The notes under the pieces were generated by a model. The model did no database searches. It was not told the origin of the DNA and saw only the letters and a program-made list of their open reading frames with translations. Below, in pieces: positions 26,802 through 35,126 of a DNA stretch of 49,625 nucleotides (position 1 is the first letter of the stretch; every line of letters starts with the position of its first letter). A program made the position numbers and the translations under genes. This DNA is from Prevotella sp. UBA2456. GTDB lineage: Bacteria > Bacteroidota > Bacteroidia > Bacteroidales > Bacteroidaceae. Location of the stretch: NCBI GenBank assembly GCA_002342415.1, contig DDPY01000052.1:443-50067 (forward strand), written 5' to 3'.

Positions 26802-27856
26802 GTTCCAAATCTATACCCGATGCCCAACATCAGATTGTTCGTATAATTATAGTTATATAGACAATAGCCAATGTGTAGGAAACAATGGCGCGCCACATCA
26901 ATTTTCATGGCCAGCGTTTCGTAGAAGCACTTCAGTCCGCCAACCGCATAGCGGCCCACACCAGCACTGGCACGGAATATAGGCATGGTAAGTTCTGCAC
27001 GAGCCTGCACACCAAAGGACATGCCGCCACCGACCGAACGGTCATAGACACCATCGAGCGAGGGTCCCAACGCAAAGGCACTGTTCAGCCGGTAAGTAGG
27101 GCTGACACTGAAGCCAGCTACCCCATAGGTCTCAGGATTCACCAGACTTTTCTTCTTCCAACCTCCGAAAGCCACTACATCCCAAGCCCAACGCCTGCCG
27201 GGCGGAAGGATATAAGCCGTAAACAACGAGGCTCGGGAGATATCCTCGCGGCGATTGAAGTAATAAGCCACCGAGAGGCGCCCGCCCATCGTGTTAAAAC
27301 CTTCGTTTGGCATCTTCAGATTGGCATTGGATGAGTGGACGTAGCCATAGCCTACATTGAGGTCCCAGTGCCGTCCGAGCATAAAGCGGAAGAAAACATC
27401 GGCACCGATATACGACATCACCTTTGAACCTACCACATGATTACCCTCATTGGTTTTCGCTTCGTAGCTATTCCACCCTGTGGCCACACCCAGTTGCAAC
27501 TCGTAGTTTAGCGACACCCGTTGCGACAGGTTGACAATGGGAGCTCCCTGCAGGATATAGGCCAAAAAGGGCGTACCCAACTGGCGGTTGGTAATCAACG
27601 CGCCTACACCTATACCGACATAGGCTCCCGCCTCCGACGGGTTACCCTGACGCTGCAAAGCATATTTCAGGCGGAGGGTTGTGGCACTTCCTATCTTCTC
27701 GCCATCAGGATTCTCACCGCGCAGATAGCGGTTATTCTGTATCACACCGCCAGGCACCGCATCGGCCTCTACCCTGTGTACATAGGTTGTATCGGCCCAT
27801 GCACAGACGGCGATAACAGCCATCAGGAGTGTCAAGATCGTTCTACGCATCATCAT
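26798..27856 (-). CDS. Outer-membrane beta-barrel, PagL-like lipid A deacylase family (acyloxyacyl hydrolase)
   Basis: A 352-residue outer-membrane protein with a signal peptide (to about residue 21, AWAD) and a C-terminal strand ending NNLMLGIGYRFGT. The segment VHSSNANLKMPNEGFN (173-188) resembles the active site of PagL, in which a His and a Ser two residues on remove the 3-O acyl chain of lipid A; here these are His174 and Ser176. The third PagL residue, a Glu fourteen positions after the His, is Asn188 here if no gap is assumed. Activity is therefore uncertain. The protein is much longer than classical PagL (about 170). It lies between a MATE exporter and a phosphoesterase gene with four-base overlaps on both sides. 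Confidence 0.6.
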   Translation of the reverse strand: MMMRRTILTLLMAVIAVCAWADTTYVHRVEADAVPGGVIQNNRYLRGENPDGEKIGSATTLRLKYALQRQGNPSEAGAYVGIGVGALITNRQLGTPFLAYILQGAPIVNLSQRVSLNYELQLGVATGWNSYEAKTNEGNHVVGSKVMSYIGADVFFRFMLGRHWDLNVGYGYVHSSNANLKMPNEGFNTMGGRLSVAYYFNRREDISRASLFTAYILPPGRRWAWDVVAFGGWKKKSLVNPETYGVAGFSVSPTYRLNSAFALGPSLDGVYDRSVGGGMSFGVQARAELTMPIFRASAGVGRYAVGGLKCFYETLAMKIDVARHCFLHIGYCLYNYNYTNNLMLGIGYRFGT

Positions 27857-29217
27857 ACTGTTACACGTTTAGCGGATGCTTTAAGACGGGCTACGAATAT
27901 CCACAGCAGGGGCAGTGTCATGGCGAACGAGCCGAAATCGCTGGCTGCCATAGAATACCAAACACCGTCCAATCCCCAGAACAGCGGGAAGATATAAGCC
28001 ATCGGCAACAATAGGAACAGCTGGCGGGAGAGAGAAAGGAATATCGACATCTTCACCTTTCCTATACATTGGAAGAAGTTGGTGATGACCGCCTGTGAAC
28101 CTACGACAAAGAACACCAGCATGTTCAGCTTGATGCCCCTGGCTGCCATATCGATAAGAGTCTGGTCGGTAGTAAACACACGGGCAATCTCCTTGGGGAA
28201 CAGCATCGAGACCGCCCATCCCAACAGCAGGATAGCCGTTGCTGCCCCGATGGTAAGCCACAGACAACGGAACATACGGTCGTAGTTCTCTGCCCCGTAG
28301 TTATAGCCCACAATAGGCTGCATGCCCTGATTCATACCCATCACAAACATAAAGAGCACCATCACCACACTGTTGGCAATGGAATAGGCCCCCACAGCCA
28401 TATCACCACCATAGCGCACAAACTGGTTGTTCATGAAGATAACTATCACACAGGCTGTTACGTTCATCAGGAAGGGCGATATGCCAATAGCAATAATGTT
28501 GCGCACCAGCGTCTTCTTCAGTCGGTAGATGCCTCGGCGCAAGTGGAGCAGTTCTTTGGGATTCGAGAACACCCACATCTGCCAGCACAGAGCTAACGTC
28601 TGACTGGTAATGGTTGCCAAGGCGGCTCCCTTGATACCCCATCTGAGCCACCAGACGAAGGCTATCACCAGTACGATATTGCAACCTACGGTAAACAGGG
28701 TGGCATACATCGCATGGCGGGGCTTGCCTGCTGCCCGCAACACGGCGTTCATCCCAAAATACATGTGTGTCACCATATTGCCCAACAAGATAACCGTCAT
28801 AAACTCACGGGCATAGGGCAGTGTCACATCAGAGGCACCGAAGAAACGCAGAATGGGATCCAGAAAGACCAGACAGACCACCATAAACAGGAAACCGATA
28901 ATGAGATTGAGCGTAACGGTGTTGCCCAGCAGGTGCTCGGCAGTCTCGTAGTCGCGCTGTCCTAACTTCACACTAATACATGTCGAGGCGCCCACACCGA
29001 CTGCAGCTCCGAAAGCACCACTCAGATTCATAAAGGGGAAGGTGATGCCCAAACCGGCAATAGCCTCCGCACCCACCATCTGACCTATCATGGCGCGGTC
29101 GATGATATTATACAAGCTGGAGGCTGTCATAGCCACAATGGCAGGCAAGGCGTACTGCACCAACAGCCGTCCTACGGGCTTTTGCCCCAGTTCCAATGCC
29201 GATTGTTTGTTGTCCAT
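27853..29217 (-). CDS. MATE family multidrug/sodium antiporter
   Basis: MATE proteins export cationic drugs or metabolites using Na+ or H+ gradients. The 454 residues contain about twelve hydrophobic helices in two halves. Hallmarks are YALPAIVAMTASSLYNIIDRAMIG in helix 1, VGVGASTCISVKLGQRD at the end of helix 2, and QGMQPIVGYNYGAENYDR in the second half. It is the first gene of the envelope operon, with a TACCTTTG box upstream, and overlaps the PagL-like gene by four bases. The substrate is unknown. Confidence 0.93.
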   Translation of the reverse strand: MDNKQSALELGQKPVGRLLVQYALPAIVAMTASSLYNIIDRAMIGQMVGAEAIAGLGITFPFMNLSGAFGAAVGVGASTCISVKLGQRDYETAEHLLGNTVTLNLIIGFLFMVVCLVFLDPILRFFGASDVTLPYAREFMTVILLGNMVTHMYFGMNAVLRAAGKPRHAMYATLFTVGCNIVLVIAFVWWLRWGIKGAALATITSQTLALCWQMWVFSNPKELLHLRRGIYRLKKTLVRNIIAIGISPFLMNVTACVIVIFMNNQFVRYGGDMAVGAYSIANSVVMVLFMFVMGMNQGMQPIVGYNYGAENYDRMFRCLWLTIGAATAILLLGWAVSMLFPKEIARVFTTDQTLIDMAARGIKLNMLVFFVVGSQAVITNFFQCIGKVKMSIFLSLSRQLFLLLPMAYIFPLFWGLDGVWYSMAASDFGSFAMTLPLLWIFVARLKASAKRVTV

Positions 29218-29232
29218 AATTGAAATCGCCTA

Positions 29233-29240
29233 CAAAGGTA
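29233..29240 (-). promoter_or_regulatory. -7 box of the MATE-led envelope operon
   Basis: TACCTTTG on the minus strand lies 16 bases before the MATE start codon. The 101-base gap to the protease gene thus holds two divergent TACCTTTG boxes. A clear -33 TTTG is not seen. Confidence 0.6.
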
Positions 29241-29283
29241 CGATTTTTTTGCCGATAAAGCACGAGTTCTATATATTTTTTTG

Positions 29284-29291
29284 TACCTTTG
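29284..29291 (+). promoter_or_regulatory. -7 box of the protease-xseA-xseB operon
   Basis: TACCTTTG ends 27 bases before the protease start codon. The match to TAnnTTTG is exact, but the -33 element is unclear. Confidence 0.6.
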
Positions 29292-29318
29292 CAGTGCAAA
29301 AGCAATCTACATACAACA

Positions 29319-30785
29319 ATGCAACGACTGATACTACTGCTAACCGCACTGCTCACCTCTGCCCTCTACCTATATGCAGCATCGCCGCAGGAGACACTGC
29401 GCCGAGTGCGCTATAAAGACGGGCCGGCCTATATCTACCGCATCCAGCTCACCGACAAGAAAGGCACGGGCTACTCGCTGGAGCACCCCACCCGCTTCCT
29501 CTCACGCCGCAGCGTGGAACGCAGGAATCGCCAGGGACTCCCCCTCGACTCTACCGACCTGCCCGTCAGCTACCGCTACATCCGCATGATAGAGAGCAGC
29601 CGCATTGAAGTCATCGGCCAGAGCCGCTGGCAGAACACCCTGTTGGTCAGGGTTCGCGACTCGGCTGCCATCCAGGACATCACCCGCCTGCCATGTGTCA
29701 AATCATACAAGATGGTATGGCTGTCGCCCGACTCCATTTCACCCACAGCCATCAAGACAAAATACCACGACCACTTCGAGGATCGCGACAGCGTCTCAGG
29801 CAATATCTATGGACAGGCCGCCAACCAGATGACCTCGCTCAAGGGCCAACGCCTCCACGACATCGGCATGCGCGGCGAGGGGATGATGATTGCTGTCATC
29901 GACGGAGGATTCAAGAATGTCGACAAGATTCCCGCTTTCCAGCACATTGACATTCGCGGCTATCAGGACTTTGTGACACCCCGTTCGCCCAGCATCTTCG
30001 CCGAGACCGATCACGGCACGAAGGTGCTTTCGGCAATGGCCATCAACAGCCCCTATTACTATATCGGAACAGCGCCCCATGCCTGCTATTGGCTGCTGCG
30101 CTCAGAAGACCAGCAGACCGAACAGGAAGTGGAAGAGGACTATTGGACGATGGCGGCCGAATTTGCCGACAGCGTAGGCTGCGACCTGGTCAATTCATCA
30201 TTAGGCTACAACGAATACGACTATCCCACGATGTCTTATCGGCAATGGCAGCTTGACGGGCATTCGTCCTTCGTCAGTCGCTCGGCAGATATGATGTCGC
30301 GCAAGGGCATGATACTCATCAACTCTGCCGGCAACTCCGGCATGGGGACTTGGAAGAAGATTACGGTCCCTGCCGATGCCGACCACATCCTGACCGTTGG
30401 AGCCATACTGGCCGACGAACCGCACAAGATAGCACCTTTCAGCAGTGTCGGCCCCACACAGGACCAGCGCGTAAAACCTGATGTCATTGCCATCGGAGCA
30501 CCCGCCCGACTGGTCAACGGCCGAGGAGTCATCATGGATGATATGGGCACCTCGTTTGCCGCCCCTATCATCTGCGGACTTACAGCATGCCTATGGCAGG
30601 CACTACCCCACCTGACGGCAGAACAAATCATGCAGCTCGTCCGCCAAAACAGCGACAACTACGAGCACCCCGACAACATCTACGGCTATGGAGTTCCCAA
30701 CTTCTGGCGAGCCTTCCAAATAGGCTCCTACCACCCCACCACCCACAACACCCACATCACCCACAACCCCCACCCCACCCACTAA
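29319..30785 (+). CDS. Secreted subtilisin-like (S8) serine protease
   Basis: A 488-residue exported protease. The start is taken at 29319 (MQRLILLLTALLTSALYLYA, a signal peptide), because an upstream TTG would overlap the promoter box. A propeptide-like region precedes the catalytic domain. The triad is Asp195 (VIDGGF), His232 (DHGTKV) and Ser412 (GTSFAAP), with the oxyanion Asn339 in SAGNSG. The domain is close in pattern to the S8 proteases often found near type IX secretion genes of Bacteroidota. It ends in a His/Thr/Pro-rich tail (about residues 472-488) encoded by a CCCACA-type DNA repeat, which looks like an acquired extension. No C-terminal sorting domain is seen. xseA starts five bases after the stop. 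Confidence 0.93.
   Translation: MQRLILLLTALLTSALYLYAASPQETLRRVRYKDGPAYIYRIQLTDKKGTGYSLEHPTRFLSRRSVERRNRQGLPLDSTDLPVSYRYIRMIESSRIEVIGQSRWQNTLLVRVRDSAAIQDITRLPCVKSYKMVWLSPDSISPTAIKTKYHDHFEDRDSVSGNIYGQAANQMTSLKGQRLHDIGMRGEGMMIAVIDGGFKNVDKIPAFQHIDIRGYQDFVTPRSPSIFAETDHGTKVLSAMAINSPYYYIGTAPHACYWLLRSEDQQTEQEVEEDYWTMAAEFADSVGCDLVNSSLGYNEYDYPTMSYRQWQLDGHSSFVSRSADMMSRKGMILINSAGNSGMGTWKKITVPADADHILTVGAILADEPHKIAPFSSVGPTQDQRVKPDVIAIGAPARLVNGRGVIMDDMGTSFAAPIICGLTACLWQALPHLTAEQIMQLVRQNSDNYEHPDNIYGYGVPNFWRAFQIGSYHPTTHNTHITHNPHPTH
30736..30783. repeat. CCCACA-rich repeat at the end of the protease gene
   Basis: A degenerate CCCACAACACCCACATCACCCACAA-like array encodes the His/Thr tail of the protease. The 20 bases at 30747-30766 recur identically at 32022-32041, just after xseA. 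Confidence 0.8.
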
Positions 30786-30790
30786 AAAAA

Positions 30791-32023
30791 ATGCCCACCC
30801 ACTACACTCTCCGCCAACTCAACCTCCTGGTGCGCGATGCCATTGCAGCCGCCCTGCCCGACGAATACTGGGTAGAAGCCGAACTCTCCGAATGCCGTGA
30901 GCACGGCGGCCACTGCTACATGGAGCTCATCGAGAAAGACGAGCGCAGCAATACCCCCATAGCCCGGGCCTCTGCCAAATGCTGGCGACAGACGTGGCAG
31001 ATGGTGCGCCCCAACTTCGAGCGCACTACCGGGCAGGCTCTGCGGGCTGGCATGAAGGTGTTGCTGAGCGTGTATCCGCAATTCCACGAAGCCTACGGGT
31101 TCTCGTGGATTGTCACCGACATCGACCCCACCTATACCCTGGGGGATATGGCCCGCCGCCGTCAGGAGATTATCCGACAGCTGAAGGAGGAAGGCGTGTT
31201 CGACATGCAACGCGAGCTTCCGATTCCCCTGTTTGCACAACGCATAGCAGTGGTCAGCGCACCCAATGCAGCAGGCTATGGAGACTTCTGCCGACAGCTG
31301 GAGGACAACGGCTACGGACTGCACTTCAGCATAAGCCTGTTTCCTGCCATCATGCAGGGCGAACAGGTGGAAAGCGCGGTCATTGCCGCCCTGAATCAAA
31401 TCTATGAGCGCATCAACGACTTTGATGTAGTATGCATCCTAAGAGGTGGCGGAGCTACTGCCGACCTCAGCGGCTTCGACACACTCGCGCTGGCAGAGAA
31501 CGTGGCTCAGTTTCCTCTGCCCATTATCACCGGCATCGGCCACGACCGCGACGAGAGTATCCTCGACATGGTCAGCAACACCCGCGTAAAAACACCCACC
31601 GCTGCCGCCACCCTGCTCGTCGAACGCCTGCTCGGTGTCCTGGAGCGCATCCAGCAGGCTGAGAGTTTCATCAACCGATATATCAGCGAACGTATCAGCC
31701 TCCAGCAGCAACGCATCAGCCAATACTCAACACTCATCCCCACCCTCGCCCTGCGACTGCTGAGCGAGGGCCGCCATCGGGTAGAGATGCTGGAAAGCCG
31801 CATACCCGTGAGCATAGAGCGACGGCTGACGGAACAGAAACACCGTCTGGAGCGCATCAGTCTCCAACTGCAGGGGTTCGACCCTCAGATACTGCTCAGC
31901 CGGGGCTACAGCATCACCCTCCACCAAGGCAAGGCCGTCCGCGATCCGCAACAGCTAAAGCCCGGTGACGAAATAGAGACCCGCGTAGAGAAAGGAACCT
32001 TCCACTCCACCATCACCCACTAA
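30791..32023 (+). CDS. xseA: Exodeoxyribonuclease VII large subunit
   Basis: XseA is the catalytic subunit of exonuclease VII, which degrades single-stranded DNA from both ends without ATP. The start is at 30791 (MPTHYTLRQLNLLVRDAI), five bases after the protease stop; the frame remains open further upstream but that part overlaps the protease tail. The 410 residues comprise an N-terminal OB-fold (about 1-105), the core with ILRGGGATADLSGFD and GIGHDRDESILD, and a helical C-terminal part ending in the GYSITLHQGKAVRD segment. It is followed by xseB after 22 bases, the normal subunit pair. The last residues (STITH) run into a CACCCACA repeat. Confidence 0.96.
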   Translation: MPTHYTLRQLNLLVRDAIAAALPDEYWVEAELSECREHGGHCYMELIEKDERSNTPIARASAKCWRQTWQMVRPNFERTTGQALRAGMKVLLSVYPQFHEAYGFSWIVTDIDPTYTLGDMARRRQEIIRQLKEEGVFDMQRELPIPLFAQRIAVVSAPNAAGYGDFCRQLEDNGYGLHFSISLFPAIMQGEQVESAVIAALNQIYERINDFDVVCILRGGGATADLSGFDTLALAENVAQFPLPIITGIGHDRDESILDMVSNTRVKTPTAAATLLVERLLGVLERIQQAESFINRYISERISLQQQRISQYSTLIPTLALRLLSEGRHRVEMLESRIPVSIERRLTEQKHRLERISLQLQGFDPQILLSRGYSITLHQGKAVRDPQQLKPGDEIETRVEKGTFHSTITH

Positions 32024-32041
32024 CACCCACATCACCCACAA
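32022..32041. repeat. CCCACA repeat copy between xseA and xseB
   Basis: These 20 bases are identical to 30747-30766 and span the last two bases of the xseA stop codon and the following spacer. Confidence 0.85.
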
Positions 32042-32045
32042 AACA

Positions 32046-32237
32046 ATGGAAAATCTAAAATACGAAGAAGCCCTCAATCAGTTGGAGACCATCGTCCGCA
32101 AGATGGAAGCCAACGAGTATGACATAGACGAACTCGCTGTGCAGTTAAAGACTGCACAGCGACTCATCAAACTCTGCAAGGACAAACTGACCAAGACAGA
32201 GGAAGAAATCCAAAAGATTCAGGCCGAAAAGGAATAA
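32046..32237 (+). CDS. xseB: Exodeoxyribonuclease VII small subunit
   Basis: A 63-residue, highly charged helical protein starting MENLKYEEALNQLETIVRKM, the typical XseB opening. The small subunit forms long coiled-coil assemblies that support the XseA nuclease. It lies 22 bases after xseA. Its stop is four bases from the stop of the convergent outer-membrane protein gene, which leaves no room for a terminator between them. Confidence 0.95.
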   Translation: MENLKYEEALNQLETIVRKMEANEYDIDELAVQLKTAQRLIKLCKDKLTKTEEEIQKIQAEKE

Positions 32238-32241
32238 TTCT

Positions 32242-33063
32242 TTAGAACCAAACGCCGAACGTTAGCGTCTGGAACTTCGGTCCCTTGTCCTTCTTGATGA
32301 CACTCATAGGCGAATACTTGCAATAGAGTGCCACACCTTTATAGTGGAAGGCTCCCAGCAGGTCGACCGTCACAATATTGTATTTGATGCCCTTGGTAGA
32401 GATATCGTACTCGTTGTCGTTGATGGTATAATGACTATTGAGACGCCCATAGACATTGAAGTTGACAACGGGGCCAAACGTAAGCTTACACTTACTCTTG
32501 TGACCTAACTTCTGAGTAAACAGGAAGGGTACCTGCAGACTGAAGGTATTGATGCGCGACCCTCTATCTTTCGATCCGGTAGGATATTCCGCCAGCCATA
32601 TCTCATGGTTGCCATCCTTGGCCAGCATCCTGTCGGTGCTCAGTCCGTAGCTCTTCCAGTTAAGCCACAGGCCCACCGTATAGGTTTGCAGCTTCTTCTC
32701 GGGCGTATAGCCCATAGCAAGACCGAAGAAGAGGTCCCACGAACGGAAGGTGGCAAAGCCATAGCCGTCGGAGACACCCAACGGAGTGTTCACACCGATG
32801 CCCAGGTCAAAGTTGGGTGACCAGCCGACATACTTTTCCTCGCTCTTGCGCTGCCGTCTCATCTTATAAGCGTTCAGCGGCACCTTCTTCTCATAGCGAT
32901 AGCCGGCATCGCCCTCCTTTCCCACGACATCAATCTTCTGTACCGTATCACTGGTCGTAATGGTCACCATGTCGGCCTTACGAATGACGGTAGTATCATT
33001 CAACTCGTTGGCCTGCACAGTCATTGCTGCCGCCAAGGCCATCATCAACAATAGTTTTTTCAT
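32242..33063 (-). CDS. Outer-membrane beta-barrel protein of unknown function
   Basis: A 273-residue exported protein. The start is at 33063 (MKKLLLMMALAAAMTVQANE, a signal peptide); an upstream ATG in frame overlaps the TATCTTTG promoter box. After a short linker rich in Thr/Val and a basic segment (KMRRQRKSEEKY), alternating aromatic strands such as NFDLGIGVNTPLG, LFFGLAMGYT and CKLTFGPVVNFNVYG suggest an eight- to ten-stranded barrel ending TLTFGVWF, with the terminal Phe expected of outer-membrane proteins. No enzymatic motif is seen. It is monocistronic and convergent with xseB. Confidence 0.8.
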   Translation of the reverse strand: MKKLLLMMALAAAMTVQANELNDTTVIRKADMVTITTSDTVQKIDVVGKEGDAGYRYEKKVPLNAYKMRRQRKSEEKYVGWSPNFDLGIGVNTPLGVSDGYGFATFRSWDLFFGLAMGYTPEKKLQTYTVGLWLNWKSYGLSTDRMLAKDGNHEIWLAEYPTGSKDRGSRINTFSLQVPFLFTQKLGHKSKCKLTFGPVVNFNVYGRLNSHYTINDNEYDISTKGIKYNIVTVDLLGAFHYKGVALYCKYSPMSVIKKDKGPKFQTLTFGVWF

Positions 33064-33102
33064 CTCTCCTAATATATTTAGTAAGTACTCGATTGAGGGC
33101 GG

Positions 33103-33110
33103 CAAAGATA
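33103..33110 (-). promoter_or_regulatory. -7 box of the outer-membrane protein gene
   Basis: TATCTTTG on the minus strand, 40 bases before the start codon at 33063. Confidence 0.6.
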
Positions 33111-33143
33111 CACAAAAATAACCATTTTACCATCTTTTTGCAC

Positions 33144-33171
33144 GAAAATCTTGCACAGGCGCAAGATTTTC
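33144..33171. promoter_or_regulatory. Operator-like palindrome in the ilvE promoter
   Basis: GAAAATCTTGC (33144-33154) and GCAAGATTTTC (33161-33171) are perfect inverted repeats of 11 bp around a 6-base spacer. They cover the -33 TTG and end just before the -7 box. The position suggests a binding site for a dimeric regulator of ilvE, not an RNA hairpin, since transcription starts downstream of it. Confidence 0.65.
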
Positions 33172-33181
33172 TGTAATTTTG
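33151..33181 (+). promoter_or_regulatory. Promoter of ilvE
   Basis: TTG (33151-33153), a 20-base spacer and TAATTTTG (33174-33181). The expected start is about 33188, giving a leader of about 35 bases. Confidence 0.7.
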
Positions 33182-33221
33182 CGGGCAATTAGATAATAAA
33201 CAACATCAAAATATAGACATT

Positions 33222-34238
33222 ATGAAGAATTTAGACTGGGCAAACCTGTCTTTCGGTTACATGAAGACCGACTACAATGTACGCTGTTACTATCGTGACG
33301 GAAAATGGGGCGAAATCGAAGTATGCTCCGACGAGTATCTCAACCTGCACATGGCTGCCACCTGTCTGCACTATGGTCAGGAGGCTTTCGAGGGTCTGAA
33401 GGCCTATCGCTGCAAGGACGGCAAGGTGCGCATCTTCCGTGTCGACGAGAATGCTGCCCGCCTGCAGTCTACCTGCCGCGGCATCCTGATGCCCGAGGTG
33501 TCTACCGAGTTGTTCACCGAAATGGTGAAGAAAGTGGTACGCCTCAACCAGGAGTGGATACCGACCTACGAGAGCGGTGCCACACTCTATATCCGTCCGC
33601 TTCTCATCGGTACTTCGGCTCAGGTGGGTGTGCATCCCTCCAAGGAGTATTGCTTCCTTATCTTCGTCACGCCCGTAGGTCCTTACTTCAAGGGAGGCTT
33701 CGCTGCCAACCCCTATGTCATCATCCGCGAATACGACCGCTCGGCTCCTCTCGGAACGGGTAAGTACAAGGTCGGCGGCAACTACGCTGCCTCGCTCTTT
33801 GCCAACAATCTGGCTCACGAGAAAGGCTATGCCTGCGAGTTCTACCTCGATGCCAAGGAGAAGAAGTATATGGACGAGTGCGGTGCTGCCAACTTCTTCG
33901 GCATCAAGGACAACACCTATATCACCCCGAAGTCAACCAGCATCCTGCCCTCTATCACCAACAAGAGTCTGATGCAGGTGGCCGAAGACCTGGGCATGAA
34001 GGTGGAGCGTCGTCCCATTCCCGAGGATGAGCTGGAGACCTTCGAGGAGGCTGGCGCTTGCGGTACGGCTGCCGTCATCAGTCCTATCTCGTACATCGAC
34101 GACCTCGATACCGGCAAGCGCTATTCGTTTGGCGACAAGCCCGGACCCGTCTCGAAGAAGCTGTTCGACACCCTGCGCGGCATCCAGTACGGCGAGATAG
34201 AAGACAAGCACGGCTGGACTACCGTAGTCATTGAGTAA
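33222..34238 (+). CDS. ilvE: Branched-chain amino acid aminotransferase
   Basis: IlvE performs the last step of leucine, isoleucine and valine synthesis (and the first of their breakdown), exchanging the amino group with glutamate through pyridoxal phosphate. The 338 residues fit the longer BCAT type. YGQEAFEGLKAYR (51-63), the PLP lysine Lys183 in KYKVGGNYAASL, and EEAGACGTAAVISP near residue 270 are all characteristic. It has its own promoter with a palindrome embedded in it; trmB follows after 37 bases and may be cotranscribed. Confidence 0.96.
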   Translation: MKNLDWANLSFGYMKTDYNVRCYYRDGKWGEIEVCSDEYLNLHMAATCLHYGQEAFEGLKAYRCKDGKVRIFRVDENAARLQSTCRGILMPEVSTELFTEMVKKVVRLNQEWIPTYESGATLYIRPLLIGTSAQVGVHPSKEYCFLIFVTPVGPYFKGGFAANPYVIIREYDRSAPLGTGKYKVGGNYAASLFANNLAHEKGYACEFYLDAKEKKYMDECGAANFFGIKDNTYITPKSTSILPSITNKSLMQVAEDLGMKVERRPIPEDELETFEEAGACGTAAVISPISYIDDLDTGKRYSFGDKPGPVSKKLFDTLRGIQYGEIEDKHGWTTVVIE

Positions 34239-34275
34239 GAAAAAGATTTTCTAAACTCCAAACTTTAAACATTAA

Positions 34276-35064
34276 ATGGGTAAAGGCAAACTGGCGAAGT
34301 TCGCCGACATGGAGACCTATAGCTGCGTGTTCCAGTATCCCTTCGGGGCACTGGAACATGCTGATTTTCCTCTGCAGGGTCGCTGGCACGAGGACTATTT
34401 TCACAATCAGAACCCTATCGTGCTCGAATTGGGCTGCGGCAAGGGCGAGTACACCGTAGGACTGGCCAAGCGCTATCCCCAGGTCAACTTCATCGGTGTC
34501 GACATCAAGGGAGCCCGCATGTGGACGGGAGCCACCCAGGCCGAACGCGAAGGTCTTCGGAATGTAGCCTTCCTGCGCACCAACATCGAAATTATCGACC
34601 GTTTCTTCGCTGCCGACGAGGTGCAGGAGATATGGCTCACCTTCAGCGACCCACAGATGAAGAGCCAGCGCAAGCGACTCACCTCATCATGGTTTCTGGA
34701 GCGCTATCGCCACTTCCTCGTCAATCAGGGCATCATCCATCTCAAGACCGACTCCAACTTCCTGTTCACCTATACCAGCTATCTGGTAGAGCGCAACCAG
34801 CTGCCCATCGAGGTCTCCACCCGCGACCTCTATGCCGATGCCGCCAGTGCTTCGCTCACGCCGCTTCAACCTTCACTGCAGGAGGCTGCCTCTATCCAGA
34901 CTTATTACGAGTCGATGTGGATAGCACGAGGACTGAACATCAAGTATCTCAAGTTCCGACTGCCCCGCGAAGGCCAGCTCGAAGAACCCGACATCGAGAT
35001 AGAACTCGATGACTATCGCTCCTATCATCGCGACAAGCGCAGCTCGAAAGACAAAGCCAAGTAA
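34276..35064 (+). CDS. trmB: tRNA (guanine46-N7)-methyltransferase
   Basis: TrmB methylates N7 of G46 in the variable loop of tRNAs using S-adenosylmethionine. In 262 residues the SAM-binding LELGCGKGEYT is near 52-62, GVDIKGARMW follows, and WLTFSDPQMKSQRKR takes the place of the FPDPWPKKRH motif of proteobacterial enzymes, as is usual in Bacteroidota. IHLKTDSNFLFTY is the last core motif. A C-terminal basic tail (RSYHRDKRSSKDKAK) may bind tRNA. Confidence 0.94.
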   Translation: MGKGKLAKFADMETYSCVFQYPFGALEHADFPLQGRWHEDYFHNQNPIVLELGCGKGEYTVGLAKRYPQVNFIGVDIKGARMWTGATQAEREGLRNVAFLRTNIEIIDRFFAADEVQEIWLTFSDPQMKSQRKRLTSSWFLERYRHFLVNQGIIHLKTDSNFLFTYTSYLVERNQLPIEVSTRDLYADAASASLTPLQPSLQEAASIQTYYESMWIARGLNIKYLKFRLPREGQLEEPDIEIELDDYRSYHRDKRSSKDKAK

Positions 35065-35126
35065 TGCATCTGTCCATCACTGACATATACATGATTATTA
35101 ACCGATAGTAAAAAACAAAATTTCTC

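Noticed and set aside
29289..29318. TTG at 29289 as start of the subtilisin-like protease
   Set aside because: It overlaps the -7 promoter box; the ATG at 29319 opens a proper signal peptide.
30587..30790. Upstream extension of xseA into the protease gene
   Set aside because: The extra residues are Pro/His-rich and overlap the protease frame; ATG 30791 starts the recognisable XseA N terminus.
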